From Halomarina halobia (lineage in GTDB: Archaea > Halobacteriota > Halobacteria > Halobacteriales > Haloarculaceae), in NCBI RefSeq assembly GCF_029338575.1, contig NZ_CP119992.1:744001-808000 (forward strand): 64,000 nt of DNA, read 5' to 3'. Below, piece after piece: positions 48,316 to 57,592 of the stretch (its first letter is position 1; every line of letters starts with the position of its first letter). Position numbers and translations under genes: made by a program. The notes under the pieces are model-generated. The model did not search any database, was not told the DNA's origin, and saw only the letters and a list, made by a program, of their open reading frames with translations.

Positions 48316-48990
48316 ATGGTCGTCATCGCCGAAATTTCCCTCTCGCCGTCACACTTTCCTCTCGGCGCGATCCTCCGCGACACGCGGGACGTTCGGGTCG
48401 AGTTCGAGCGAATCGTCCCACTCCGCAAGGGTCCGCTGCCGCTCTTCTGGGCGAAGAACGGCGACCTGGAGGCGTTCGAGAGCCGGGTCGTGGAGAGCGA
48501 GTACGTCGACGAACTCACCGTGCTCGAGCGACTCGACAACCGGGTGCTATACTCAGTACAGTGGAACGAACCGAAACTGGGGTTCCTCGACGGACTGGCC
48601 GCGACGGACGCCGTCATCCTCCAGGCACACACGCAGAGCGACGAGAACTGGGACTTTCGCCTCCTGTTCCCGTCCCACGAGCGGCTCTCCGAGTTTCACA
48701 ACATCTGTCTCGACGGCGAGGTATCCTACTCACTCGGCCGCATCTACTCGCTGAACGATCCGATCCTCGAGCGGGACATCGTCGACGTCACCCCGGAACA
48801 GCGGAAGGCGCTCCTCCTCGCGCTCCACCGCGGGTACTTCGACACGCCGAGCCAGACCACGCTGACGGACCTCGCGAACGAACTCGACATCTCCCAACAG
48901 GCGCTCTCACAGCGCATCCGCCGCGGGAACAGGGCGATCCTCGAACGCGTTCTCGACACCTCCTCCGGAGATCCACCGATCGAACACTGA
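48316..48990 (+). CDS. bat-like HTH-10 transcription regulator, paralogue 2
   Basis: 224 residues, same architecture as paralogue 1 with roughly half of the positions identical by eye (for example FPLGAILRDTRDVRVEFERI, GFLDGLAATDAVILQAH). The helix-turn-helix is intact (ISQQALSQRIRRGNRAILE). It lies 84 bases behind paralogue 1, so a tandem duplication is likely. Its promoter carries the CCTTGTCCC motif. Confidence 0.87.
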   Translation: MVVIAEISLSPSHFPLGAILRDTRDVRVEFERIVPLRKGPLPLFWAKNGDLEAFESRVVESEYVDELTVLERLDNRVLYSVQWNEPKLGFLDGLAATDAVILQAHTQSDENWDFRLLFPSHERLSEFHNICLDGEVSYSLGRIYSLNDPILERDIVDVTPEQRKALLLALHRGYFDTPSQTTLTDLANELDISQQALSQRIRRGNRAILERVLDTSSGDPPIEH

Positions 48991-49008
48991 CCGGATTTGT
49001 TACACCGT

Positions 49009-49041
49009 TTTAAACTACTTGAATAACTGGATGGGACAAGG
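49009..49041 (+). promoter_or_regulatory. promoter of the DUF7344-like gene with inverted CCTTGTCCC motif
   Basis: TTTAAACTACTTG (49009-49021) resembles TTTAAACTCCTTG in the upstream promoter (12 of 13 bases). GGGACAAGG (49033-49041) is the exact reverse complement of CCTTGTCCC there. Confidence 0.45.
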
Positions 49042-49076
49042 ACGGAGCCTATTCCCGACGCGCGCCCGGTCGTGGT

Positions 49077-49481
49077 ATGGGCCCCGACAAACGGAATCGG
49101 TCTATCGCCGCTGCCGGAGGGAACGGTCGCCTCGACGCCCGACCGTCCCGCGACGAGTTACTCCGCGTGCTCGCCGACGGGAACCGTCGGCGCGTGCTCT
49201 CCTACCTGAGCGACGCCCCCGCGGACGACGTCACGTTCGACGAACTCTGCGAGCGACTGTCCGACTCCGCCGGCCGCGGGGCGGGGATCACCACGCAGGG
49301 CGGTCGGGATCGACTCGCCCTGCGACTGCACCACGAGCACCTCCCGAAACTCGCCGACGCGGGGCTCGTAGAGTACGACCCCCGACGCGGGCGAGTCTCG
49401 TACTCCGAGCATCCGGCCGTCGAATCGCTGCTCCACGACCTGGCGACGCTGGTCGACGACGCGCGCGAGACGAACTCGTAG
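49077..49481 (+). CDS. DUF7344-like winged-helix regulator
   Basis: 134 residues. The winged-helix core reads LLRVLADGNRRRVLSYLSDAP with a recognition segment RLALRLHHEHLPKLADAGLV, the same fold as the gene at 40366-40692. It lies in the array of bat-like regulators, 87 bases after paralogue 2 and 68 before paralogue 3, all on the same strand. It probably acts together with them, but that is inference. Confidence 0.82.
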   Translation: MGPDKRNRSIAAAGGNGRLDARPSRDELLRVLADGNRRRVLSYLSDAPADDVTFDELCERLSDSAGRGAGITTQGGRDRLALRLHHEHLPKLADAGLVEYDPRRGRVSYSEHPAVESLLHDLATLVDDARETNS

Positions 49482-49548
49482 ACGTCTCGCCGGTTCGGTC
49501 GCCGTACCGACGACGATATACGGTCACCTCGGCTATCCTTCTGGGATC

Positions 49549-50223
49549 ATGGGGGGAACAGTTGCGGAGGTGGAGATACCGGCCGACGAGTTCGCGCTGC
49601 ACGAGACGCTCGCGGCGTTCGGCGACGTGGTGTTCGAGATCGAGCGCCTCGTCGCCCACGACATGGATCGGGTCATGCCGTTCGTCTGGGCCAGTGGTGC
49701 CGACGGCGACGAACTCACCGCCGCGCTCGACGCCGATCCGAGCGTGGAGAACCTGAGACGACTGGTCGATGGCGACGGGGAGCAGCTCTACCAGATGGAG
49801 TGGATCGACCGGATACAGACGCTCGTCCACATGCTCGTACAGGAGGAGGCGACGGTCCTCGCGGCCGTCGGGCGGGGCGACGTGTGGCGCTTTCGCGTCC
49901 TCTTTCCCCGACACAGCGCGCTCTCCGAGACCTACGAGTACTGCGAGGAGAACGGGTTCGCACTCGAGTTCACGAAGATCTATCGGATGGACGACGGTTC
50001 GGGACGGGAGGGGGGACTGGGACTGACGAGGATGCAACAGGAGACGCTCACCGCCGCGCTCGAGCGCGGGTACTACGGGGTCCCCCGCGAGGTCACCACG
50101 GCCGAACTCGCCGACGAGATGGGCATCTCCCACCAGGCACTCTCCGAGCGCCTCCGGCGGGGCCACGAGGCGCTCATCGAGAACGCGCTGATGACCGGGC
50201 GCGACGGGGACGACGGGAACTGA
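49549..50223 (+). CDS. bat-like HTH-10 transcription regulator, paralogue 3
   Basis: 224 residues with the same layout but more diverged: EVEIPADEFALHETLAAFGD at the start, WRFRVLFPRHSALSETYEYC in the middle, and LADEMGISHQALSERLRRGH in the helix-turn-helix. It is the last gene of the array. A perfect 11-base palindrome directly follows its stop. Confidence 0.87.
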   Translation: MGGTVAEVEIPADEFALHETLAAFGDVVFEIERLVAHDMDRVMPFVWASGADGDELTAALDADPSVENLRRLVDGDGEQLYQMEWIDRIQTLVHMLVQEEATVLAAVGRGDVWRFRVLFPRHSALSETYEYCEENGFALEFTKIYRMDDGSGREGGLGLTRMQQETLTAALERGYYGVPREVTTAELADEMGISHQALSERLRRGHEALIENALMTGRDGDDGN

Positions 50224-50224
50224 T

Positions 50225-50249
50225 CGACGCCGGCCTTCGGCCGGCGTCG
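50225..50249. terminator. hairpin after the regulator array
   Basis: Two 11-base arms (50225-50235 and 50239-50249) flank TTC and are perfect inverted repeats. The hairpin starts one base after the stop of paralogue 3. Archaeal terminators usually need a U tract, which is not strong here, so it may be an RNA-stability or processing hairpin. Confidence 0.45.
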
Positions 50250-50303
50250 GCCGCACGGCCATAGTCCGCCGCCGGACGGCGGGTCCGTCGGGCAAATCAC
50301 GGG

Positions 50304-50310
50304 CTTTTTG
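50304..50310 (+). promoter_or_regulatory. TATA-box promoter of the DUF1918 gene
   Basis: CTTTTTG lies 24-30 bases before the ATG at 50334. Confidence 0.45.
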
Positions 50311-50333
50311 TCCCGTCCTCGGGTACCACCCCT

Positions 50334-50525
50334 ATGGCATTCGAAGAGGACGACCGCGTCGTTCTACACGACCAGCACAGCGAGTTCGACGGCGAGACCG
50401 GGACGGTCACGCAGGTCGTAGAGAACATGTTCGGTAACGCGACCTACACGGTGAGCTTCGAGGACGGCCAGGAACAGGGCGTCGCGGAGGACTCGCTGGA
50501 GGCCGTCGCGGAAGACGAGGAGTAG
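50334..50525 (+). CDS. DUF1918-like protein
   Basis: 63 residues, acidic, all beta: DDRVVLHDQHSEFDGETGTV and TYTVSFEDGQEQGVAEDSLE. This matches a small SH3-like DUF1918 domain. It ends in a Glu/Asp tail. The function is unknown. Confidence 0.78.
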   Translation: MAFEEDDRVVLHDQHSEFDGETGTVTQVVENMFGNATYTVSFEDGQEQGVAEDSLEAVAEDEE

Positions 50526-50536
50526 CGCGACGACGG

Positions 50537-50962
50537 ATGTCGGGCGTTCCCTTCCACTACGTCGACCTGCAGGCGTTCGCCTACGCGACGGAGGACGACC
50601 GGCGCGTCGAGGACGCCCTCCGGACGTATCTCCCCGAGGAGTTCCCGGTCGAGCGCGCCGAGAGCGTCGGCCACCACGGCGACCGCATCGTCGTCCTCTC
50701 CGCGCGGGTCGAGAACGCCGACGACGTCCGTCACGTGCTGTCGCGACTGGCGACCTCGGACGACCTCGACGAGATCCTCGACGAACTCGACCGACGCGTC
50801 ACCGAGGACTGCGAACTCTACCTCTACCTCGACAAGCAGGGGGCGCTGGCCGGCGACGTCGCGCTCGGGAGGGGCATCTCGTTCCGGGCGAAGGTCGAGG
50901 CCTACCCCGCGAAGAAGGACGCCGCCGTCGAGAACGCGAGGGAGACGCTCTCCGAACTGTAA
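50537..50962 (+). CDS. exosome-associated RNA-binding protein (DUF54-like)
   Basis: 141 residues beginning VPFHYVDLQAFAYATEDDRR and carrying YLYLDKQGALAG and GISFRAKVEAYPAK. It fits the archaeal RNA-binding family linked with exosome and RNase P genes. The order with rnp3, rnp2 and psmA downstream supports an RNA-processing role. Confidence 0.82.
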   Translation: MSGVPFHYVDLQAFAYATEDDRRVEDALRTYLPEEFPVERAESVGHHGDRIVVLSARVENADDVRHVLSRLATSDDLDEILDELDRRVTEDCELYLYLDKQGALAGDVALGRGISFRAKVEAYPAKKDAAVENARETLSEL

Positions 50963-51213
50963 CGCGATCCTTTCGGGACCCCCGGAGGAGTCCCCGTGCG
51001 TCCGACGGCTCCTCGATAAACGTCACCTTGAGGATCGTTTTCACGGTGTAGCCGACTCGTAACTATTCGGCCGTCGTCCCTCACTTCGGGCGGCCGCCGT
51101 GAAGTCAAGTGACCACCGTGACGAGGTGCGGCGGCCCCGGTGTGGCCCGGCACGCCGGTTCCTTTCTTCGCGCGGAACACAACCGTCAAACCGTCCACGG
51201 GTGAACGGCGGGT

Positions 51214-51909
51214 ATGTACGAGGCCGTTCACGTCCGCCCCGACGGGGAGAGCACGGTCGCCCGCATGGCGCTGACCGCCGCCGAGCAGGGGTACGAGGGG
51301 CTCGTGGTCCGCAACCACGGCGACGCGACGGCCGACTACGACGCCGCGGCGATCGCCGACGAGTACGGCATCGACGTCGTCGACGGGGTGGAGGTGCGCG
51401 CCGACCGCCGCCCCCGGGCGGCCGGGTTCGTCACGAGCCACCGGGCGCGGCGCACGATCGTCTGCGTCCACGGCGGCCCGCTCAACCGGTTCGCCGTCGA
51501 GGACGAGCGCGTGGACGTGCTCGCGCACCCGATGGACGGCGGCGACGTCAACCACGTCCTCGCCCGGGCCGCCGCGGAGAACGGCGTCCGCGTCGAGTTC
51601 AACCTCTCGCGGGTGCTCCGCGCCGACGGCGGTCCGCGGGTGCGGGCCATCGCGGACCTGCGAAAGCTGCGCGAACTCGTCGGGAAGTACGACGCCCCCC
51701 ACGTGGTGAGCGCCGACGCGAGGGGACACCTCGAACTGCGCGCGCCGCGCGAACTCGTCGCCGTCGGCGAGGTGATCGGCCTCGACGCGGAGTGGGTCCG
51801 CGAGGGGCTCCGGGAGTGGGGTCGACTCGCCGCCCGGAACCGAGAGCGGCGCTCCGATTCGTTCATTGAGCCGGGCGTCCGACGTGGTCGGTATGAAGAG
51901 GACGATTGA
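51214..51909 (+). CDS. rnp3: ribonuclease P protein component 3
   Basis: 231 residues, Rpp30-like TIM barrel, a protein part of RNase P for tRNA 5' end maturation. Motifs include MYEAVHVRPDGESTVARMAL, VVDGVEVRADRRP and VEFNLSRVLRADGG, and the RNA-binding part near DAPHVVSADARGHLELR. Its last 17 bases overlap the methyltransferase gene. It is part of the RNase P-proteasome gene string. Confidence 0.95.
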   Translation: MYEAVHVRPDGESTVARMALTAAEQGYEGLVVRNHGDATADYDAAAIADEYGIDVVDGVEVRADRRPRAAGFVTSHRARRTIVCVHGGPLNRFAVEDERVDVLAHPMDGGDVNHVLARAAAENGVRVEFNLSRVLRADGGPRVRAIADLRKLRELVGKYDAPHVVSADARGHLELRAPRELVAVGEVIGLDAEWVREGLREWGRLAARNRERRSDSFIEPGVRRGRYEEDD

Positions 51910-52513
51910 GGAACACGCCGACCGCTTCGACGAGATCGCCGCCGACTACGACGACTCGCAGAACCAGACCGCTGAGTACCGGGCGTGCGTCTCGCTCGTC
52001 GTCGACCACGCCGACCCCGGACCGGAGGACGTGGTCCTCGACCTCGGCTGCGGGACGGGGGCCATCGGGCTGGCGCTCGCCGAACGCGCGGGGCGCGTGG
52101 TCGGCCGCGACATCAGCGAGGGGATGATGGAGCGCGCCCGCGAGAAGGCCGCCGAACGGGGCCTCGACAACGTGGAGTTCGGGCGGGGGACGTTCCGCGA
52201 CCCCGCGTACGACGGACGGGTCGACGTGGTCGTCTCGAACTTCGCCATGCACCACCTGGCGGACGAGGAGAAGCGCGAGGCGATCGAGACGATCGCGGCG
52301 CTCGGCCCGCGGCGGTTCGTCCTCGGCGACGTGATGTTCTTCGGGTCGCCCGACCCGGAGAACCCGCTGTACAGCCCCGAGGTGGACGACCCCGCCACCG
52401 TCGGGATGCTCGCGGACGCGCTCACCGACGCCGGGTTCGCGCTGACCGCGGTCGAGATGGTCCATGAGCAGTTCGGCGTGCTCGTGGCGGAGCGGGCCGA
52501 GGCGCGAGAGTAA
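51893..52513 (+). CDS. class I SAM-dependent methyltransferase
   Basis: 206 residues from the ATG at 51893. The SAM-binding motif I is VLDLGCGTGAIGLALA; motif II-like VVSNFAMHHLADEE follows. No target-recognition domain is clear. It starts within the rnp3 gene (17-base overlap), so the genes are coupled, and this points to RNA processing as a likely setting, though the target is unknown. Confidence 0.9.
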   Translation: MKRTIEEHADRFDEIAADYDDSQNQTAEYRACVSLVVDHADPGPEDVVLDLGCGTGAIGLALAERAGRVVGRDISEGMMERAREKAAERGLDNVEFGRGTFRDPAYDGRVDVVVSNFAMHHLADEEKREAIETIAALGPRRFVLGDVMFFGSPDPENPLYSPEVDDPATVGMLADALTDAGFALTAVEMVHEQFGVLVAERAEARE

Positions 52514-52617
52514 CGAACTGAACCGGACGGTTATTACGCCTCACTCGCTCTCGTAGAGCGCAGAGGAGAGACAGGACAATGGCAGGAGCGGGTTTCAGAT
52601 CGGGATCGAGCGGTAGG

Positions 52618-52893
52618 ATGCCCAGAATAGTGAACACTGAGGGCGTACTCGGGGGCGATCCGCGTATCGAGAACCACCGCATCGGGGTGTATCACGTCTA
52701 TCAGCGGTACGTCGAGGGGGGCGAAACGCCCGAAGCGATCGCTACAGGGTACGATATATCGATCGCCGAGGTCCACGCCGCACTCGCTTACGCCTTCAGC
52801 AACCCCGACGAGATGCGCGACATCGAGGCCCGAAACCGGAAGAGACGCCAGCGAAGCGCGTCGAACCGCGTTACCCCGGACGGGCACGACTGA
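52618..52893 (+). CDS. DUF433 antitoxin-like protein
   Basis: 91 residues from the ATG at 52618; an ATG at 52579 gives a 13-residue extension. The sequence GVLGGDPRIENHRIGVYHVY then ISIAEVHAALAYAFSNPDEM is a DUF433 (VapB45-like) helix-turn-helix antitoxin domain. The gene is followed after 8 bases by a DUF5615 toxin reading frame. The pair is out of place between the methyltransferase gene and rnp2, so it was probably inserted. Confidence 0.85.
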   Translation: MPRIVNTEGVLGGDPRIENHRIGVYHVYQRYVEGGETPEAIATGYDISIAEVHAALAYAFSNPDEMRDIEARNRKRRQRSASNRVTPDGHD

Positions 52894-52901
52894 GGGAACC
52901 G

Positions 52902-53233
52902 ATGGAACTTCTCGCGGACGAAAACGTCGAGACGGAGTGGATTCAGGCGCTTCGTGACGACGGACACGATCTCGTTCGTGTCGTTGACGTAGAGGAACTC
53001 GGCGTGAGTGTACCGATGCGAACGTCCTGGCAGTTGCATCCCGAGAGAACCGCGTTCTCCTGACCGCAGATCAGTCCGACTTCAGCGACCTACCGGCGGA
53101 CGACCACTCCGGCGTCGTCATCATCGCCGACGTCACTCGGACAGGCGGACAGGTCAGACGTGCCGTCCACCGAATCGACCGTTCCATTCCGGACCTCTCC
53201 GACCACGTCGCGTACGTCAGCGATTGGCTCTGA
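52902..53233 (+). pseudogene. DUF5615 (PIN-like) toxin, frameshifted
   Basis: Read from the ATG at 52902, the protein begins MELLADENVETEWIQALRDD, typical of the DUF5615 PIN-like toxin, then hits a stop at 53061-53063 after 53 residues. Shifting frame at about 53012-53015 restores the rest: DANVLAVASRENRVLLTADQ, then VVIIADVTRTGGQVRRAVHR, ending SDWL at 53233. One base appears to be missing near 53013-53015. Either the toxin has decayed or the base call is wrong. The upstream antitoxin is intact. Confidence 0.85.
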
Positions 53234-53320
53234 CCCTCCACCTCCTCGGTCCGCACGTCGATTCTGATGCTCGCTGCGCGATTCCGAGCGGTTAAACCCC
53301 GTCGACGCCGACCCCGGGAC

Positions 53321-53800
53321 GTGAGACACCTCCCGAAGCACCTCCGCCCGCGCTGGCGCTACCTCGGGGTCGGCATCGAGGGCTGGCCGGACGCCGATTT
53401 CGACCGCGGGGCGTTCCAGCGCGAGGTGTGGTACGCCGCGCAGAACCTCGTCGGCGACGCGGGGAGCGCGGCGATCGACCTGAGCGTCTACGGGTTCGCC
53501 TTCGAGGACGGCGCCGGATACGCGGTCGTTCGGGTCCGACGCGGCGAGGTGAGCCGGGGGCGGGCGGTGCTCGCGTGCGTCCGCGAGGTCGACGGTCACC
53601 CCGTGGGGGTGACCGTCCGCGGCGTCAGCGGGACCGTCCGGGCCTGCGAAGAAAGGTATATACGGCGCCCGCCGGAACTTTCCGAGGAGAACACCGTCGC
53701 GTTCGAGGGCGCCGAGCGACCCGCAGTCGAGCGGAACGACCGCGTCGACGTGCGGGTCGAGTCGGGGTTCGCGGGGGCGACAGGACACGATCTCAACTAA
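53321..53800 (+). CDS. rnp2: ribonuclease P protein component 2
   Basis: 159 residues from a GTG at 53321 that starts RHLPKHLRPRWRYLGVGIEG, the usual haloarchaeal Rnp2 opening; an upstream start at 53267 is in frame but adds a poor extension. It is Pop5-like, a protein part of RNase P. GTVRACEERYIR is a conserved later block. psmA starts 2 bases after it. Confidence 0.93.
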   Translation: MRHLPKHLRPRWRYLGVGIEGWPDADFDRGAFQREVWYAAQNLVGDAGSAAIDLSVYGFAFEDGAGYAVVRVRRGEVSRGRAVLACVREVDGHPVGVTVRGVSGTVRACEERYIRRPPELSEENTVAFEGAERPAVERNDRVDVRVESGFAGATGHDLN

Positions 53801-53802
53801 CG

Positions 53803-54549
<747 letters not shown>

Positions 54550-54620
54550 CGCGCGACGACCCGCGCTCGTATCGCTCTCTCTCCCGTCCGCGTCGCGACC
54601 ATTCGCCGCCGAAGAAACAC

Positions 54621-54629
54621 ACTTTAGGA
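54621..54629 (+). promoter_or_regulatory. TATA-like element of the SBDS gene
   Basis: ACTTTAGGA lies 21-29 bases before the ATG at 54650. Confidence 0.4.
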
Positions 54630-54649
54630 GCGAAGCGGTACTCTCCGTC

Positions 54650-55375
54650 ATGATTTCCCTCGACGAGGCGGTGACGGCCCGACTCGAATCCCACGGCGCT
54701 CGATTCGAAGTGCTCGTGGACCCGGACGCCGCGCTGGCGATCAAACGCGACAAGTTCGACGGGGACCTGGAGGAGGTCATCGCCGCCGAGGACGTCTTCG
54801 AGGACGCCTCGCGCGGCGATCGGCCCGCCGAGAGCGATCTCGAGGACGCGTTCGGAACGACCGATCCGATGGAGATCATCCCCGAGGTGATAAAGCGCGG
54901 CGAGATCCAGATCACCGCCGAGCAGCGCCGCGAGATGCAAGAGCAGAAGCGCCGCCGCCTCATCGACCGCATCGCGCGCAACGCGGTCAACCCGCAGATG
55001 GACAACGCCCCCCACCCGCCCGAGCGCATCGAGCGCGCGCTGGAGGAGGCGGGATTCAAGGTCGACCCGATGCTCCCCGTCGAGGGGCAGGTCGACGACG
55101 CGCTCGACGCGCTCCGGCCGATCATCCCCATCCGCTTCGACGAGGTGGTGATGGCCGTCCGCGTTCCCCCCGAGTACGCCGGGAGCGCACAGGCGCGCAT
55201 CCGCCAGTTCGGCGACCTCCTGCGCGAGGAGTGGCAGAACGACGGCTCCTGGGTCGGCGTCGTCGAGTTCCCCGCCGGACTCCAGAACGACTTCTACGAC
55301 CTGGTCAACGAGACGTCGAGCGGCGAGGCCGACACGCGCGTCATCAGGGACGAGGACGAACTGAGCACGCGCTGA
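54650..55375 (+). CDS. ribosome assembly factor SBDS
   Basis: 241 residues of the Shwachman-Bodian-Diamond protein family, which helps release the anti-association factor aIF6 from the large ribosomal subunit. The N-terminal domain has [20 protein letters not shown], and the middle helical domain has [16 protein letters not shown]; the C-terminal domain follows. Its neighbours are the proteasome and RNase P genes, as in many archaea. Confidence 0.95.
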   Translation: MISLDEAVTARLESHGARFEVLVDPDAALAIKRDKFDGDLEEVIAAEDVFEDASRGDRPAESDLEDAFGTTDPMEIIPEVIKRGEIQITAEQRREMQEQKRRRLIDRIARNAVNPQMDNAPHPPERIERALEEAGFKVDPMLPVEGQVDDALDALRPIIPIRFDEVVMAVRVPPEYAGSAQARIRQFGDLLREEWQNDGSWVGVVEFPAGLQNDFYDLVNETSSGEADTRVIRDEDELSTR

Positions 55376-55559
55376 GTCGGGGACCGCCCTCCTACCCACC
55401 TCGCCACTCGGACCCGCCCGCGCCCTCGAGAAGCGTTCCGTCCCTGCGCCAGCGCTCGACGACGGCGTCTGCCCCGACGAACGGGCGGGCGAGCCACCTC
55501 GGCACCCGGCGCGATTCCGGCGCGTCGAGGCGGGGTGGGACGGAGTGAGACGGGTGTGG

Positions 55560-55775
55560 CTAGCGCCGTGATCCGAGCGCGGAACCCGCCGCCACCGCGA
55601 CCAGGGACGCCCCGGCGAGCGAGAGCGCGGCGAGACCGCCGAGCGTCGCGGCCCGCGCCGGACGACCGACCGGGCCGGAGACGACTGACGGGGGGATCGA
55701 GAGGGTGACGAGCGCGCCGACGGCGAGGACGACCGCGAGGACCGCGAGGTCCGCGCGGGAGGGTCGGGAGGGCAT
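55560..55775 (-). CDS. small two-helix membrane protein
   Basis: 71 residues with two hydrophobic helices (LAVLAVVLAVGALVTLSIP and ATLGGLAALSLAGASLVAVA) and no recognised family. It lies between the convergent SBDS gene and the FUN14 gene and may be downstream of the latter. Confidence 0.6.
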   Translation of the reverse strand: MPSRPSRADLAVLAVVLAVGALVTLSIPPSVVSGPVGRPARAATLGGLAALSLAGASLVAVAAGSALGSRR

Positions 55776-55873
55776 CGACCTGTAGACTCGCTGACGTCGG
55801 CAAAAGCTTTCTGCCGCCGAGGGGGGAGGTCGTCGGAGCGTCGCCGTCGGGCGTCACCGCTCGGGGTCGTCGC

Positions 55874-56188
55874 TCATCCGGCCCTGAACCCGACGAAGAA
55901 ACCGGCGGCGAACCCGCCGGAGACCGAGGCGGTCGAGAGGAGCGACGTCACCCAGGACGGCGGGGTGCTCGAGGAGGCGGCACCGCCCGCCTCGAGCAGA
56001 CCCGCCGAGAGGCGCTCCCAGTCGACGACGAGGATCCGCTGCGACTCGAGGTACTTGAACAGGGCGAGTTGAACGCCGACGAGGACGGCGACGAACTTGG
56101 CGACCTTCTTGGCCGCGAACCCCGTCACTGCGCCGACGACGCCGCCCGTGCCGAGGTCGAGTCCCAGTTGTGCCACGTCTATATTCAT
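55874..56188 (-). CDS. FUN14 domain protein
   Basis: 104 residues: LGTGGVVGAVTGFAAKKVAK (12-31), then a loop and a Gly-rich second helical part (SVSGGFAAGFFVGFRAG). FUN14 proteins are small membrane proteins; the eukaryotic member is a mitophagy receptor, and the archaeal role is not known. It is divergent from hflX. Confidence 0.85.
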   Translation of the reverse strand: MNIDVAQLGLDLGTGGVVGAVTGFAAKKVAKFVAVLVGVQLALFKYLESQRILVVDWERLSAGLLEAGGAASSSTPPSWVTSLLSTASVSGGFAAGFFVGFRAG

Positions 56189-56212
56189 GTTTTCGTGATA
56201 CTACACGAATCA

Positions 56213-56255
56213 GATAGATAAGGCTCTTTCGGCGGCCGGCCCCGGAGTTATATAC
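56213..56255. promoter_or_regulatory. divergent promoters of FUN14 and hflX
   Basis: Minus-strand CCTTATCTATC (56213-56223) lies 25-35 bases before the FUN14 ATG. Plus-strand TTATATAC (56248-56255) lies 24-31 bases before the hflX GTG at 56279. Confidence 0.5.
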
Positions 56256-56278
56256 GAGGCTGTCGTAGTCGAGGACGA

Positions 56279-57592
56279 GTGACTGGCGCACCGAGAGACC
56301 CCGAAACGGCGGTTATCGCAACGCGAGTCGATCGCGGGACGCCCGACACGGCGGAGATCCGAGAGCTCGCCCGCGCGGCGGACTACCGGGTCGCGGGAGA
56401 GGTCACGCAGACGCGCAAGGAGGACCCCGCGCTGTGTCTCGGCGAGGGCAAGGTCGACGACCTCGTGGCGCTCGTCGTCGAGACGGGCGCGGGCGTCGTG
56501 ATCTTCGACAACCGCCTCGGACCGTATCAGACGTACAACCTGGGCACCCGCCTGCCCGACGGGGTCGAGGTCGCAGACCGGTTCCGTCTCATCCTCGACA
56601 TCTTCGGGCAGCGCGCGCAGACGCGCAAGGCGCAACTGCAGGTCGAACTGGCCGAACTGCGCTACGAACTGCCGCGCGTCGAGGCGAAGGTGAGCCTCGC
56701 GAAGCGCGACGAGCGTCCGGGGTTCATGGGCCTCGGCGAGTACGACGAGTCCCGCGAGCAGGACATCAAGGCCCGGATCAGCCGCATCCGCGAGGAGCTC
56801 GATCAGATCGAGCGCGACGAGGAGCACCGGCGCGAGCGCCGGCGCGAGTCCGGGTTCGACCTCGTGGCGCTCGCGGGCTACACCAACGCCGGGAAGTCCA
56901 CCCTCCTGCGCCGCCTCGCGGCGGACCTCGACGTGGACGAGAACGAGGGCCTCCACCCGGACCTCGAGGCGACCGCCGAATCCCAGGACCGGCTGTTCAC
57001 CACCCTCGGGACCACCACCCGCCGGGCGGACATGGATCGGCGGGACGTGCTCGTCACGGACACCGTCGGGTTCATCTCCGATCTTCCCCACTGGCTGGTC
57101 GAGTCGTTCAAGTCCACGCTCGACGCCGTCTACCGCGCCGACCTCGTCCTCCTCGTCGTGGACGTGAGCGAACCGATCGACGAGATCCGCGAGAAGCTGG
57201 TCACGAGCCACGACACCCTCTACGAGCGCAACGAAGCGCCCATCGTCACCGTCCTGAACAAGGTGGACAAGGTCGCGGAGGCGGAGGTCGAGGAGAAGAA
57301 GGCCGCGCTCTCGGCGCTCGCGCCGTACCCCATCGCCGTGAGCGGCAGGGAGGGCACCGGCGTCGACGACCTGCTCGACCGCATCGACGACGAACTCCCC
57401 CCCTACGAGCGCGAGCGCCTCGTCCTCCCGATGACCGACGAGACGATGAGCCTCGTCTCGTGGATCCACGACAACGCCAACGTCAACGACGTGGACTACG
57501 GCGAGCAGGTGGTCGTCGACTTCGAGGCCCGGCCAGTCGTCGTCGAGAAGTCCCGCGCGAAGGCGAGCGAACTACCCGTCCCCGCGGAGTGA
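56279..57592 (+). CDS. hflX: GTPase HflX
   Basis: 437 residues from a GTG start. The N-terminal HflX domain is followed by a linker coiled coil (about 150-185) and a G domain: GYTNAGKST (G1), DTVGFISDLP (G3) and NKVD (G4). HflX binds the ribosome and rescues stalled or stressed ribosomes in bacteria; the archaeal homologue is likely similar. The C-terminal domain is long and acidic. Confidence 0.95.
   Translation: MTGAPRDPETAVIATRVDRGTPDTAEIRELARAADYRVAGEVTQTRKEDPALCLGEGKVDDLVALVVETGAGVVIFDNRLGPYQTYNLGTRLPDGVEVADRFRLILDIFGQRAQTRKAQLQVELAELRYELPRVEAKVSLAKRDERPGFMGLGEYDESREQDIKARISRIREELDQIERDEEHRRERRRESGFDLVALAGYTNAGKSTLLRRLAADLDVDENEGLHPDLEATAESQDRLFTTLGTTTRRADMDRRDVLVTDTVGFISDLPHWLVESFKSTLDAVYRADLVLLVVDVSEPIDEIREKLVTSHDTLYERNEAPIVTVLNKVDKVAEAEVEEKKAALSALAPYPIAVSGREGTGVDDLLDRIDDELPPYERERLVLPMTDETMSLVSWIHDNANVNDVDYGEQVVVDFEARPVVVEKSRAKASELPVPAE

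Noticed and set aside
50799..51044. An 81-codon minus-strand frame starting MKTILKVTFIEEPSDARG
   Set aside because: After about 18 plausible residues it becomes Arg-rich and runs antisense to the exosome-associated gene; no promoter or family support.
53008..53295. A 95-codon plus-strand frame over the toxin region
   Set aside because: It is Arg-rich with no family match; the toxin reads in two other frames joined by a frameshift.
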